From assembly GCF_030294945.1 (NCBI RefSeq), contig NZ_AP018448.1:10698501-10762500 (forward strand): DNA of 64,000 bases, given 5' to 3'. The notes below the pieces were generated by a model. The model had not been told where the DNA came from. It saw only the letters and a list, made by a program, of their open reading frames with translations, and made no database searches. The stretch comes from Streptomyces graminofaciens (GTDB lineage Bacteria > Actinomycetota > Actinomycetes > Streptomycetales > Streptomycetaceae). Positions 55,710 to 64,000 of this stretch are shown in pieces. The position numbers were made by a program, and so were the translations under genes. Position 1 is the stretch's first letter, and each line of letters begins with the position of its first letter.

Positions 55710-56594
55710 TCACCGATTCAGCAGCATGCGCTGCAACTCCCGCGCGGCCCTCGGCGGAGCCACGTCGCTGCGATGGGCCAGTGCGATCGTCCGGTGCAGC
55801 CCGGGCCGGGCGAGTGGGGTCACCCGCAGCCCTCGTCCGGACCTCGTCGCCACCATGCGCGGGACGACGGCCACCCCGAGCCCCGCCCGTACGAAGCCGA
55901 GCACCGCGTCCATCTCGCCGCCCTCCACCGCGAAGTCCGGCTCGAAGCCCTCGGCACGGCACGCCGCGACGGTGAGTTCCCGCAGGTCGTAGCCGTGCCG
56001 GAACATGACCAGCCGTTCGCCCTCCAGATCGGGGATCCGGACGGTACGGCCCCCGTCGCCAGGCTTCGGTGAGTCCGGGGACGACACCACCACCAGGTCC
56101 TCGCGCAGCAGCTCCACCGTGGTGAGCGCGGGGGCGGGCGTCGGCAGCGGGAGCACGATCAGGGCCAGATCCAGGGCGCCGCGTGCCAGTTCCCGGACGA
56201 GGTCGTGCGAGCCGCCCTCCTCGATCAGCAGCTGGATTCCCGGATAGCGGTCGTGGAAGGCGCGCAGGACGTCCGGCAGCAGGCCGGTGCACAGGCTCGG
56301 GGTCGCGCCCAGCCTGACCCGGCCCCGGCGCAGCTGGACCAGCTCCTGCACCTCGTGCCGGGCGGTGTCCGCGTCGGCCAGGATGCGGCGGGCCAGCGGC
56401 AGCAGCGCCTCACCGGCGTCGGTCAGGGTGATGTTGCCGCGAGCCCGCAGGAACAGGTCCGCCCCCAACTCCCGCTCCAGCGCCTTGATCTGCTGCGACA
56501 GCGACGGCTGGGCCACATGGACGAGGTCGGCGGCGCGGGTGAAGTGCCGGGTCTCGGCGACCGCCACGAAGTACTGAAGCTGCTGGAACTGCAT
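55710..56594 (-). CDS. LysR-family regulator divergent from sdhCAB
   Basis: This 294-residue LysR protein has an N-terminal helix-turn-helix ([40 protein letters not shown]) and a C-terminal periplasmic-binding-type effector domain. ATG 56594 (MQFQQLQYF) is the natural start. The 94-base gap to sdhC contains a perfect CGATAGT-N5-ACTATCG repeat. LysR regulators usually control the divergent gene, so succinate dehydrogenase control by an organic acid is inferred. Confidence 0.93.
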   Translation of the reverse strand: MQFQQLQYFVAVAETRHFTRAADLVHVAQPSLSQQIKALERELGADLFLRARGNITLTDAGEALLPLARRILADADTARHEVQELVQLRRGRVRLGATPSLCTGLLPDVLRAFHDRYPGIQLLIEEGGSHDLVRELARGALDLALIVLPLPTPAPALTTVELLREDLVVVSSPDSPKPGDGGRTVRIPDLEGERLVMFRHGYDLRELTVAACRAEGFEPDFAVEGGEMDAVLGFVRAGLGVAVVPRMVATRSGRGLRVTPLARPGLHRTIALAHRSDVAPPRAARELQRMLLNR

Positions 56595-56611
56595 CCCTCC
56601 ACGATAGATCA

Positions 56612-56630
56612 CGATAGTTTCCGACTATCG
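56612..56630. promoter_or_regulatory. LysR-type operator between lysR and sdhC
   Basis: The perfect 7-5-7 inverted repeat CGATAGT-TTCCG-ACTATCG contains the T-N11-A LysR box. A partial second copy (CGATAGATC) lies just to its left at 56602. Confidence 0.75.
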
Positions 56631-56649
56631 AAACGAGCCATACCATGTC

Positions 56650-56680
56650 TTGGACCGATGAGTGTTTCCGGCCCTAGCGT
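56650..56680 (+). promoter_or_regulatory. Candidate sdhC promoter, probably leaderless
   Basis: TTGGAC (56650-56655) and TAGCGT (56675-56680) are spaced 19 bases apart. The ATG at 56689 would then coincide with, or lie within 2 bases of, the transcription start, and no ribosome-binding site precedes it. Confidence 0.5.
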
Positions 56681-56688
56681 CTTGTTCC

Positions 56689-57396
56689 ATGGCTCTGGCA
56701 ACGCGGACGGAACGAAAACCGTCCATGGCGCGCACCGTGTGGGACAGCTCCCTCGGCAAGAAGACGGTCATGGCCGTCAGCGGACTGATCATGCTGGCGT
56801 ACCTGGTCGTCCACATGCTCGGCAACCTCAAGATCTTCTTCGGCTCGGACGAGTTCAACGGCTACGCGCACTGGCTGCGCACCCTCGGCGAGCCCTTCCT
56901 CCACCACGAATGGGCCCTGTGGATCGCCCGCGTGGTCCTCGTCGCCGCGGTCGTCGCCCACGCCACGGCCGCCTACCAGCTGAGCCGCCGCGACATCGGC
57001 GCCCGGCCCACCAAGTACGTGCACAAGAGGCCCCGGGCGAGCTACGCCACGCGCACCATGCGCTGGGGCGGCGTCATCCTCGGCCTGTTCATCGTCTGGC
57101 ACATCCTGGACCTGACGACCGGCACCGTGCACCCGGGCGGCTTCCAGTCCGGTCACCCGTACCAGAACGTCATCGACACCTTCTCCACCTGGTACGGCAA
57201 CGTCGTCTACATCGTCGCGATGCTGGCGCTCGGCCTGCACGTCCGGCACGGCTTCTGGAGCGCCGCGCAGACCCTCGGCGCGGGCAGCCGCACCCGCGAC
57301 CGTGCCCTGAAGACCACCGCGAACGTCCTCGCGCTGGTACTGACCCTGGGCTTCGTCTCCGTACCCGTCGCCGTCATGACCGGAGTGGTGAGCTGA
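56689..57396 (+). CDS. sdhC: Succinate dehydrogenase cytochrome b subunit
   Basis: This 235-residue membrane anchor of a Bacillus-type (type B) succinate:quinone oxidoreductase has five transmembrane helices, with haem-ligand histidines in helices 1-4 ([45 protein letters not shown]). ATG 56689 is the first in frame; it lacks an RBS, and ATG 56728 is an alternative. It begins the sdhC-sdhA-sdhB operon. Streptomyces also carry a separate four-subunit enzyme elsewhere, so this is probably the alternative complex. Confidence 0.93.
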   Translation: MALATRTERKPSMARTVWDSSLGKKTVMAVSGLIMLAYLVVHMLGNLKIFFGSDEFNGYAHWLRTLGEPFLHHEWALWIARVVLVAAVVAHATAAYQLSRRDIGARPTKYVHKRPRASYATRTMRWGGVILGLFIVWHILDLTTGTVHPGGFQSGHPYQNVIDTFSTWYGNVVYIVAMLALGLHVRHGFWSAAQTLGAGSRTRDRALKTTANVLALVLTLGFVSVPVAVMTGVVS

Positions 57397-57398
57397 GT

Positions 57399-59357
57399 AT
57401 GACTACGTCCTCCGAATACGCGGACTACGCGACCGGTGAGCCGGTCGTCGACGGCAAGGCGCCCGAAGGCCCGATCGCCGGGCGCTGGGACAAGCGCCGC
57501 TTCGAGGCCAAGCTGGTCAACCCCGCCAACCGCCGCAAGCACACGGTGATCGTCGTCGGCACGGGTCTCGCCGGCGGCTCCGCGGGCGCCACGCTCGCCG
57601 AACAGGGCTACCACGTCGTCCAGTTCTGCTACCAGGACTCCCCGCGCCGCGCCCACTCGATCGCCGCGCAGGGCGGTATCAACGCCGCGAAGAACTACCG
57701 CAACGACGGCGACTCCGTCCACCGGTTGTTCTACGACACCGTGAAGGGCGGCGACTTCCGGGCACGCGAGTCCAACGTCCACCGGCTCGCGCAGATCTCC
57801 GTCGAGATCATCGACCAGTGCGTGGCACAGGGTGTGCCGTTCGCCCGGGAGTACGGAGGTCTGCTCGACACCCGCTCCTTCGGCGGCGTCCAGGTGTCGC
57901 GGACCTTCTACGCCCGCGGGCAGACGGGGCAGCAGCTGCTGCTCGGCGCCTACCAGGCCCTCAGCAGGCAGATCGCCGCGGGCAACGTGGAGATGCATCC
58001 GCGGACCGAGATGCTCGACCTGATCGTGGTCGACGGACGGGCGCGCGGGATCGTGGCGCGGGATCTGATCACCGGTCGCGTCGACACGTACTTCGCCGAC
58101 GCCGTGGTGCTGGCGAGCGGCGGCTACGGCAACGTCTTCTACCTGTCCACCAACGCCATGAACTCCAACGCCACCGCCGTGTGGCGGGCGCACCGGCGCG
58201 GCGCGCTGTTCGCGAACCCCTGCTTCACACAGATCCATCCGACGTGCATCCCGCGCACCGGCGACCACCAGTCGAAGCTGACGCTGATGAGCGAGTCGCT
58301 GCGCAACGACGGCCGTATCTGGGTGCCGAAGGCGAAGGGCGACCAGCGGCCCGCGCACCGGATCCCCGAGGACGAGCGCGACTACTACCTGGAGCGCATC
58401 TACCCGTCCTTCGGCAACCTCGTCCCGCGTGACATCGCCTCCCGCGCCGCGAAGAACGTCTGCGACGAGGGACGCGGGGTCGGCCCCGGCGGACAGGGCG
58501 TGTACCTGGACTTCGCCGACGCCATCACGCGCATGGGGCGGAAGGCCGTCGAGGCCAAGTACGGCAACCTCTTCGACATGTACCAGCGGATCACCGACGA
58601 GGATCCGTACGAGGTGCCGATGCGCATCTACCCTGCCGTGCACTACACGATGGGCGGACTCTGGGTCGACTACGACCTCCAGACCACCGTCCCCGGCCTG
58701 TTCGCGATCGGCGAGGCCAACTTCTCGGACCACGGGGCCAACCGGCTCGGCGCCTCGGCACTGATGCAGGGCCTCGCCGACGGGTACTTCGTGCTGCCGG
58801 CGACGATCAACGACTACCTCGCCCGGCACCCCGGGCAGGAGGAGATCGGCGCCGAACACCCCGTCGTCCAGGAGGTGCTGGCCGAGACGGAGGACCGGCT
58901 GAACCTGCTCCTCTCCGTCGACGGCGACCGCACGCCCGACTCCTTCCACCGCGAGGTCGGCGAGCTGATGTGGGAGTTCTGCGGCATGGCCCGCACCGAC
59001 AGCGGGCTGCGGAAGGCCCTGGAGCGGATTCCGCAGATCCGCGAGGAGTTCTGGCGGCGGATCAAGGTGCCGGGGACCGGCGAGGAGTTCAACCAGTCCC
59101 TGGAGAAGGCCAACCGGATCGTCGACTACCTGGAACTCGCCGAGCTGATGTGCCTCGACGCGCTGCACCGCGCCGAGTCCTGCGGCGGCCACTTCCGCGA
59201 GGAGTCCCAGACTCCGGACGGCGAGGCGGAACGCCGGGACGAGGAGTTCTCGTACGCCGCCGCCTGGGAGTTCACGGGCACGGGCTCGGCTCCCGTCCTG
59301 CACAAGGAAGACCTCGTCTTCGAGTACGTCCACCCCACCCAGCGGAGCTACGCATGA
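57399..59357 (+). CDS. sdhA: Succinate dehydrogenase/fumarate reductase flavoprotein subunit
   Basis: This 652-residue catalytic subunit has the FAD motif [20 protein letters not shown], covalent-FAD His in [18 protein letters not shown], the active-site region [19 protein letters not shown], catalytic Arg in the [18 protein letters not shown] block and the C-terminal [17 protein letters not shown]. It oxidises succinate to fumarate, or the reverse. Long, type-B-like SdhA. ATG 57399 lies 2 bases after sdhC, and its stop overlaps the sdhB ATG. Confidence 0.97.
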   Translation: MTTSSEYADYATGEPVVDGKAPEGPIAGRWDKRRFEAKLVNPANRRKHTVIVVGTGLAGGSAGATLAEQGYHVVQFCYQDSPRRAHSIAAQGGINAAKNYRNDGDSVHRLFYDTVKGGDFRARESNVHRLAQISVEIIDQCVAQGVPFAREYGGLLDTRSFGGVQVSRTFYARGQTGQQLLLGAYQALSRQIAAGNVEMHPRTEMLDLIVVDGRARGIVARDLITGRVDTYFADAVVLASGGYGNVFYLSTNAMNSNATAVWRAHRRGALFANPCFTQIHPTCIPRTGDHQSKLTLMSESLRNDGRIWVPKAKGDQRPAHRIPEDERDYYLERIYPSFGNLVPRDIASRAAKNVCDEGRGVGPGGQGVYLDFADAITRMGRKAVEAKYGNLFDMYQRITDEDPYEVPMRIYPAVHYTMGGLWVDYDLQTTVPGLFAIGEANFSDHGANRLGASALMQGLADGYFVLPATINDYLARHPGQEEIGAEHPVVQEVLAETEDRLNLLLSVDGDRTPDSFHREVGELMWEFCGMARTDSGLRKALERIPQIREEFWRRIKVPGTGEEFNQSLEKANRIVDYLELAELMCLDALHRAESCGGHFREESQTPDGEAERRDEEFSYAAAWEFTGTGSAPVLHKEDLVFEYVHPTQRSYA

Positions 59358-60103
59358 GGCTCACCCTGCGCGTCTGGCGGCAGCGGAACGCCGACACCGA
59401 CGGCGCCATGTCCACGTACGAGGTGGACGGCATCTCGCCCGACATGTCCTTCCTGGAGATGCTCGACACGCTCAACGAGGAACTCATCCTGCGCGGTGAG
59501 GACCCCGTCGCCTTCGACCACGACTGCCGTGAGGGGATCTGCGGGGCGTGCAGCCTGGTGATCAACGGGGACGCGCACGGGCCCGAGCGGACGACCACCT
59601 GTCAGCTGCACATGCGGTCCTTCTCGGACGGCGACACGATCGATGTCGAGCCATGGCGGGCGTCGGCGTTCCCGGTGGTGAAGGACCTCGTCGTCGACCG
59701 GTCGGCGTTCGACCGGATCATCCAGGCCGGCGGGTACGTCACCGCGCCGACCGGCGCCGCGCCCGAGGCTCATGCGACGGCGGTGCCGAAGCCGGACGCG
59801 GACTTCGCGTTCGAGCACGCGGAGTGCATCGGGTGCGGGGCGTGTGTGGCCGCGTGTCCCAACGGGGCGGCGATGTTGTTCACCTCGGCCAAGGTCAACC
59901 ATCTGAACGTGCTGCCGCAGGGGGCGCCCGAGCGGGAGAGCCGGGTGCTGGACATGGTGGAGCAGATGGACGAGGAAGGGTTCGGGGGGTGCACGTTGAC
60001 GGGGGAGTGCGCCACCGCCTGCCCCAAGGGGATTCCTCTCGTGTCGATCACGAACATGAACAAGGAGTGGCTGCGGGCTGTCCGTAAGGCCGGGAAGCGG
60101 TAG
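59354..60103 (+). CDS. sdhB: Succinate dehydrogenase iron-sulfur subunit
   Basis: This 249-residue subunit binds three clusters: 2Fe-2S ([15 protein letters not shown] with a following Cys), 4Fe-4S ([18 protein letters not shown]) and the third cluster ([17 protein letters not shown]). It passes electrons from the SdhA flavin to the SdhC haems and quinone. Its ATG overlaps the sdhA stop. A strong hairpin follows. Confidence 0.97.
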   Translation: MRLTLRVWRQRNADTDGAMSTYEVDGISPDMSFLEMLDTLNEELILRGEDPVAFDHDCREGICGACSLVINGDAHGPERTTTCQLHMRSFSDGDTIDVEPWRASAFPVVKDLVVDRSAFDRIIQAGGYVTAPTGAAPEAHATAVPKPDADFAFEHAECIGCGACVAACPNGAAMLFTSAKVNHLNVLPQGAPERESRVLDMVEQMDEEGFGGCTLTGECATACPKGIPLVSITNMNKEWLRAVRKAGKR

Positions 60104-60149
60104 GCCCCATGGGGGCGCTCCAGTGGACGTTCGCCGAACCGCGCGGACG

Positions 60150-60186
60150 GGCGGGGCCGGGTGTGGTGCTCAGACCCGGCCCCGCC
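60150..60186. terminator. Hairpin between sdhB and convergent HEAT gene
   Basis: A perfect 13-bp stem (GGCGGGGCCGGGT / ACCCGGCCCCGCC) with an 11-base loop overlaps the last codons of the convergent gene. Confidence 0.88.
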
Positions 60187-62230
60187 AAGGTTCCTCAAGG
60201 TTCCTCGGGCCCTGGGAGCGGATCGCCAGCGCCTCGTCGATCAGTGCGCGGAGTTCCTCGTCCTGGAGGATCGCGCGGTAGTCGGCGTGCGGCGAGAGGC
60301 GGCGGTCCTGCTCGCGGAGGGTGCGCAGGGCCGTCTCGACCGCGGGGGTGAGTGTGTCGAAGCGGATGAACGTCCGTAGCGCGTCACGGAACGAGCCGTA
60401 CCACTCGCCCCCGGCGGCGAACGCCAGGACCTCCTCCTCCAGAACCGGCAGGGCGGGCTCGGGATCGCCCGTGATCGACCAGAAGGCGATCGCCGCCTGC
60501 ACCCTGATCCAGCCCTCACCGGTGTCCAGGGCGTACCGCACCCGGTCGACGTAGGGTGAGGCCTCGGCGCCGAAGTCCGCGAGGCGGCCGACCATGCCGG
60601 CGTGCGGTGCCTCTCCCTCGACCGGCAGTGTGTCGCCGACGGCCGGCAGAGCCTCGGTCACGTCGGAACCGCCGATCCGCCAGAGGACCCACTGCAACCA
60701 CGGGTGGTTCCCCGGGGGTTCGAGGGCCATGTGCTCGCGCAGGACGGGTGCGGCGGAGGCGGCTGCGGGGCCCAACGCCGCCAACGCGTCGACGGCGTCG
60801 TAGCTGCGGAAGCGGTGGGACAAGTAGGCCGTGATCTCCGGCAGGGCGGGCAGCGCGTCCGGACCCCAGGCCTTGAGGGTCGCCAGGAAGTCCGTTGTCA
60901 GAGCGCCGTGCGCGCCGGGGTCGGTCAGATTGCGGCGGAGCTCCTCCCGTATCGACGGCAGGAGGATGTCCGCGTGGGCCCGGAGCGGTGCCAGGACGTC
61001 GACGATCTCGGGGCGGCGCGGTTCGCCGCTGCAGTAACTGCGGCCGTAGTGCTCGCGGAACGGCGCGCAGAGCCGGTCGACCAGACCGGGCAGGGCCCGT
61101 GGATCGTCCATCCGGGTCAGCGCCCAGCAGGCGTGCTCGCTGACGCTGCCCTCCAGGAATTCCACCTCGCCCGAGTCGTCGAGCAGACCGGCCAGTCGAT
61201 CGGCGTACTCGGCGGCCTGCGGGCCCAGTCCGGCGATGAGATGGGCCGCCCTGACGCGTACGGAGGGATCGGGGTGATCCAGCAGTCGGCCGGCGATCGG
61301 CGGCAGCGCGGCCGCCACGGACCGGTGGGCGACCAGCAGCATGAGGCAGCGGTCCAGCACGGCCCGCAGCAGATCGGCGTCCTCGGCGGGGTCCGCCGCC
61401 GAGGCCAGCCGGGTCAGGAACGTCGTCGCCGTGGCGGGCGTGCCCTCGAAGAGCGCGGCCGTGCGATAGGCGACGCTCTCGCGGCTGAAGGGATGCTCGA
61501 ACCCCGGCGCGTACCAGACACTGTCCCAACGCGCCCGTGCGGCGGGGTCGGTGAGTGCCGCCACCAGCGTGTCCAGCGCACGGACCGGCACCTCGGCGTC
61601 CACGCCCGCTGAGGCCCACACGGCGGCCACCCGCAGGACGGGGTCGGTGCCCGTCGGCAACGCGTCCAGGACGGCACGGATCTCGGCGGCCGTCCCGCCC
61701 TCGGTGCCGGCGGAGGCCGCGAGGCCGCCCAGCGCGAACAGCACCGGCAGCCGGACCGAGAGGTCCCGCTCGGCCCGCCACCGCTCCAGGAGCCGGCCGG
61801 GTGTGTCCGCCAGGTGGACGGCCTCCCGGCGTACCGCCGGATCGGGGTCGGTGAGCAGGTCCTGAGCCGCGTGGTGTGCCTGCCGCCAGGCTTCGGGCCA
61901 CGCGGGGTCGAGCGAGTCGGGCGGGGTCTTCTCCTGCGCGTGGGACAGGAAGACCAGCAGTTCCACGAGGGTCGTGCGGGCGCCGATCCGGGGGTCGGCG
62001 GCGAGCGCGACGACGAACGGCAGGGCGGCCGTGGCGACCGAGGAGACACCGTGCGTCGATGTCGCCAGGTTGTCGAACAGCACCCAGCAGTCGTCCTCGG
62101 TCGACTCCGGCCCCTTGCGGAACAACCGGCGCAGCACCCGGCGCACCTCCTTGGGCGGGACCTTCGGATCGATCGTCTCCAGCTGGTCCCACGGCACCGC
62201 GTCCAGTGCCTCCGCCGACAGCTCCGCCAC
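60170..62230 (-). CDS. Large HEAT-repeat protein
   Basis: This 686-residue soluble protein is built almost wholly of HEAT-like helical pairs. Repeats are plain where Asp-Pro turns start the helix (DPDPAVRREAVHLADTPG, DHPDPSVRVRAAHLIAGLGP, GLGPQAAEYADRLAGLL). There is no signal, membrane helix or catalytic motif. Such solenoids bind proteins or nucleic acids; no partner is evident. ATG 62230 is followed at once by the first helix. Confidence 0.85.
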   Translation of the reverse strand: MAELSAEALDAVPWDQLETIDPKVPPKEVRRVLRRLFRKGPESTEDDCWVLFDNLATSTHGVSSVATAALPFVVALAADPRIGARTTLVELLVFLSHAQEKTPPDSLDPAWPEAWRQAHHAAQDLLTDPDPAVRREAVHLADTPGRLLERWRAERDLSVRLPVLFALGGLAASAGTEGGTAAEIRAVLDALPTGTDPVLRVAAVWASAGVDAEVPVRALDTLVAALTDPAARARWDSVWYAPGFEHPFSRESVAYRTAALFEGTPATATTFLTRLASAADPAEDADLLRAVLDRCLMLLVAHRSVAAALPPIAGRLLDHPDPSVRVRAAHLIAGLGPQAAEYADRLAGLLDDSGEVEFLEGSVSEHACWALTRMDDPRALPGLVDRLCAPFREHYGRSYCSGEPRRPEIVDVLAPLRAHADILLPSIREELRRNLTDPGAHGALTTDFLATLKAWGPDALPALPEITAYLSHRFRSYDAVDALAALGPAAASAAPVLREHMALEPPGNHPWLQWVLWRIGGSDVTEALPAVGDTLPVEGEAPHAGMVGRLADFGAEASPYVDRVRYALDTGEGWIRVQAAIAFWSITGDPEPALPVLEEEVLAFAAGGEWYGSFRDALRTFIRFDTLTPAVETALRTLREQDRRLSPHADYRAILQDEELRALIDEALAIRSQGPRNLEEPWRGRV

Positions 62231-62532
62231 TCGTACGCCCCCCGGTCGATGATCAGTGCTCTGGTGAGACGCTCTTTCGAGCCGGGAGGTTGCCCGGCCC
62301 GGGCCCTTCGGGTCGGCCCGTGCAGCCCGCCGGTCACCGCGGCGACACCCCTTCGTCGACGGAGTCGGACGCCCCGGACACCTGGTCCGAGCCGTTCAAC
62401 CAGCGCACATCCGGGCTCCCGCGACCGGTCACGCGCGTGTCAGCCGGTGTCGGAAGAACAGAGTGGCGGCGGACCGCACGTCCCCAGGTCCGCCCCTGAC
62501 GCCGCCGAGTCGGCCCGTGACCAGGAGATGCC
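62231..62532. other. Divergent promoter region before ornithine-lipid genes
   Basis: About 300 bases with no supportable gene. It should carry the promoters of the HEAT gene and of the OlsB-like gene. The latter has AGGAGAT about 6 bases before its ATG. Confidence 0.45.
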
Positions 62533-63303
62533 ATGACCGCCTCCACGCTCGACAGCCCGCCCCAGCCGGTGGCCCCCACCCGCTACACCGTCACCCTCGC
62601 CCGCAGCGAGGAGGACGTCCGGGCCGCGCAGCGGCTGCGCCACGACGTCTTCGCGGGGGAGATGGGCGCCCTGCTGGCCTCGCCGCAGCCGGGGCTCGAC
62701 GCCGACGCGTTCGACGCGTACTGCGACCACCTGCTCGTCCGTGACACGGAGACCGGCCAGGTCGTCGGCACGTACCGGCTGCTGCCGCCCGAGCGGGCCG
62801 CGATCGCCGGACGGCTGTACTCGGAGAGCGAGTTCGACCTCGGCCGGCTCGACGCGATCCGCTCCTCGCTCGTCGAGGTCGGCCGGTCCTGTGTGCACCC
62901 GGACCACCGCGACGGCACGGTCATCGGCCTGATCTGGGCCGGGATCGCCCGCTACATGCTCCAGGGCGGCCACGAGTGGCTCGCCGGCTGCTGCTCGATC
63001 CCGCTCGCCGACGGCGGCACGCTCGCCACGGCCACCTGGGACCGGGTGCGCGACCGCCACCTCGCGCCCGAGGAGTACCGGGTACGGCCCATGCTGCCCT
63101 GGCTGCCGAAGGGCGGGTCCCCGGCGGGCCGCGTCGAACTGCCCCCGCTGCTGCGCGGCTACCTCCGCCTCGGCGCCTGGGTCTGCGGCGAACCCGCGCA
63201 CGACCCGGACTTCGGGGTGGCCGACCTGTATGTGCTGCTGCCGATGAGCCGCGTCAACCCGCGTTATCTGCGGCACTTCCTCTCCCTCGTCCCGGCGGCC
63301 TGA
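62533..63303 (+). CDS. OlsB-like ornithine N-acyltransferase (GNAT fold)
   Basis: This 256-residue acyltransferase has RLRHDVFAGEMGALL, DHLLVRDTETGQVVGTYRLL and LVEVGRSCVHPDHRDGTVIG, the motifs of the hemolysin/OlsB acyltransferase group. It would transfer a 3-hydroxyacyl chain from acyl-ACP to ornithine, giving lyso-ornithine lipid. The next gene, 5 bases on, is an acyltransferase that would add the second chain. S. coelicolor has a comparable pair beside its sdh genes by my recollection. The acyl donor is inferred. Confidence 0.85.
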   Translation: MTASTLDSPPQPVAPTRYTVTLARSEEDVRAAQRLRHDVFAGEMGALLASPQPGLDADAFDAYCDHLLVRDTETGQVVGTYRLLPPERAAIAGRLYSESEFDLGRLDAIRSSLVEVGRSCVHPDHRDGTVIGLIWAGIARYMLQGGHEWLAGCCSIPLADGGTLATATWDRVRDRHLAPEEYRVRPMLPWLPKGGSPAGRVELPPLLRGYLRLGAWVCGEPAHDPDFGVADLYVLLPMSRVNPRYLRHFLSLVPAA

Positions 63304-63308
63304 CCTCC

Positions 63309-64000
63309 ATGAGCGTCTGGCTGCCCGGTGCGCCCTGCAGTCCCCGGGCGTGCCTGGATCCGACGAGGACGGGGACGCGAGTCGGCGCCTTCGCGGCCGT
63401 ACCCCTCGCGGCGCTGCGGCTCGTGGCGGTCGTGGCACTGGTGGCCGTCGGGGCGCTGCTGAGCCCGTTCGGCGCCCGGATCCCGGCGGGGGCGGTCGGC
63501 CGCTGGTGCCGATGGATCGTGCGGGCCTCGGGCGTGCGCGTACGGATCACCGGCCGGGCACCGGCGGACGGGGGACTGCTGCTCGTCGCCAACCACATCT
63601 CCTGGCTGGACATCCCGCTGCTCGCCGCCGTGCGGCCGGCCCGGATGCTCGCCAAGGCGGAGATACGGCAGTGGCCGGTGGCGGGCGCTCTGGCGGCGCG
63701 CGGGGGTGTCCTGTTCATCGAGCGGGACCGCATTCGGGCGCTGCCCGAGACGGTCGCCCGGCTCGCCGAGGAGATGCGGGGCGGGGCCGCGGTCGCCGCC
63801 TTTCCCGAGGGCAGTACGTGGTGCGGGCGGGCGCAGGGGCACTTCCGGCGGGCCGTGTTCCAGGCCGCGCTCGACGCCGGGGTGTCCGTGCAGCCGGTGC
63901 GTATCCGCTACCGGTTCGGCGGGGGAGCGGCGAGCACCACGCCCGCCTTCGTCGGCGACGACTCGCTGCTCGCCTCCGTGTGGCGGGTGGTGTCGGTGCG
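63309..64000 (+). CDS. OlsA-like 1-acyl-sn-glycerol-3-phosphate-type acyltransferase, 3' partial
   Basis: The first 230 residues are visible before the window ends. One or two N-terminal hydrophobic segments (VAVVALVAVGALLSPFG) precede the PlsC acyltransferase domain: NHISWLDIPLLAA (the H-x4-D motif), GGVLFIERDR and AFPEGSTWCG. It starts at ATG 63309, five bases after the OlsB-like gene, so it probably O-acylates lyso-ornithine lipid; an ordinary phospholipid acyltransferase is the alternative. Confidence 0.88.
   Translation, partial: MSVWLPGAPCSPRACLDPTRTGTRVGAFAAVPLAALRLVAVVALVAVGALLSPFGARIPAGAVGRWCRWIVRASGVRVRITGRAPADGGLLLVANHISWLDIPLLAAVRPARMLAKAEIRQWPVAGALAARGGVLFIERDRIRALPETVARLAEEMRGGAAVAAFPEGSTWCGRAQGHFRRAVFQAALDAGVSVQPVRIRYRFGGGAASTTPAFVGDDSLLASVWRVVSV

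Overview
The window is high-GC actinobacterial DNA. Third codon positions are almost all G or C, GTG and TTG starts are common, many genes overlap by four bases (ATGA or GTGA), and the gene families are typical of Streptomyces. From memory, the right-hand part (about 36-64 kb) resembles the S. coelicolor SCO0920-SCO0950 neighbourhood and the left part resembles its cob locus. Both comparisons are recall, not a search.

Region 1 (1-22 kb) is a vitamin B12 and cobalt block. After a partial HEAT-type protein and a Tat-exported, cytokinin-dehydrogenase-like FAD oxidase come four cobalamin riboswitches. They precede a secreted DUF4430 (transcobalamin-like) protein, the cobalt transporter genes cbtB-cbtA, the ECF cobalt transporter cbiM-cbiN-cbiQ-cbiO, and cobN. 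Between them lie corrin-ring genes cobL, cobM, cbiD, cobK, cobIJ, cobH and cobG. A collapsed metE remnant sits between cbtA and cbiO. A truncated permease fragment carrying ten GATGCC repeats and a GntR remnant sit between cbiM and cobL.

Region 2 (22-34 kb) is accessory and decaying. Its most striking gene is an apparently intact 2-oxoglutarate/arginine-dependent ethylene-forming enzyme. Around it are two GAF-LuxR regulators flanking remnants of a PUFA-synthase-like dehydratase and an acyl-CoA dehydrogenase, a TetR regulator beside a broken short-chain dehydrogenase, a GntR-etfB-etfA unit, and a MftR-like regulator beside remnants of a mycofactocin-type GMC oxidoreductase, an SDR and a quinone oxidoreductase.

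Region 3 (34-37.7 kb) holds a compact unit of PIG-L deacetylase, AAC(2')-type acetyltransferase and a membrane-anchored unknown protein, then a lipase maturation factor homologue.

Region 4 (37.8-64 kb) looks like conserved chromosome. It has a PAS-GAF-SpoIIE-ATPase protein, an Fpg-type glycosylase, an ECF sigma and anti-sigma set, a CapA-like lipoprotein, a universal stress protein, a polysaccharide deacetylase, a sortase beside proteins with C-terminal membrane anchors, a four-repeat lipoprotein, a methyltransferase / c-di-GMP protein / Ser-Thr kinase run, a LysR regulator divergent from sdhCAB, a HEAT-repeat protein, and an ornithine-lipid acyltransferase pair that runs off the right edge.
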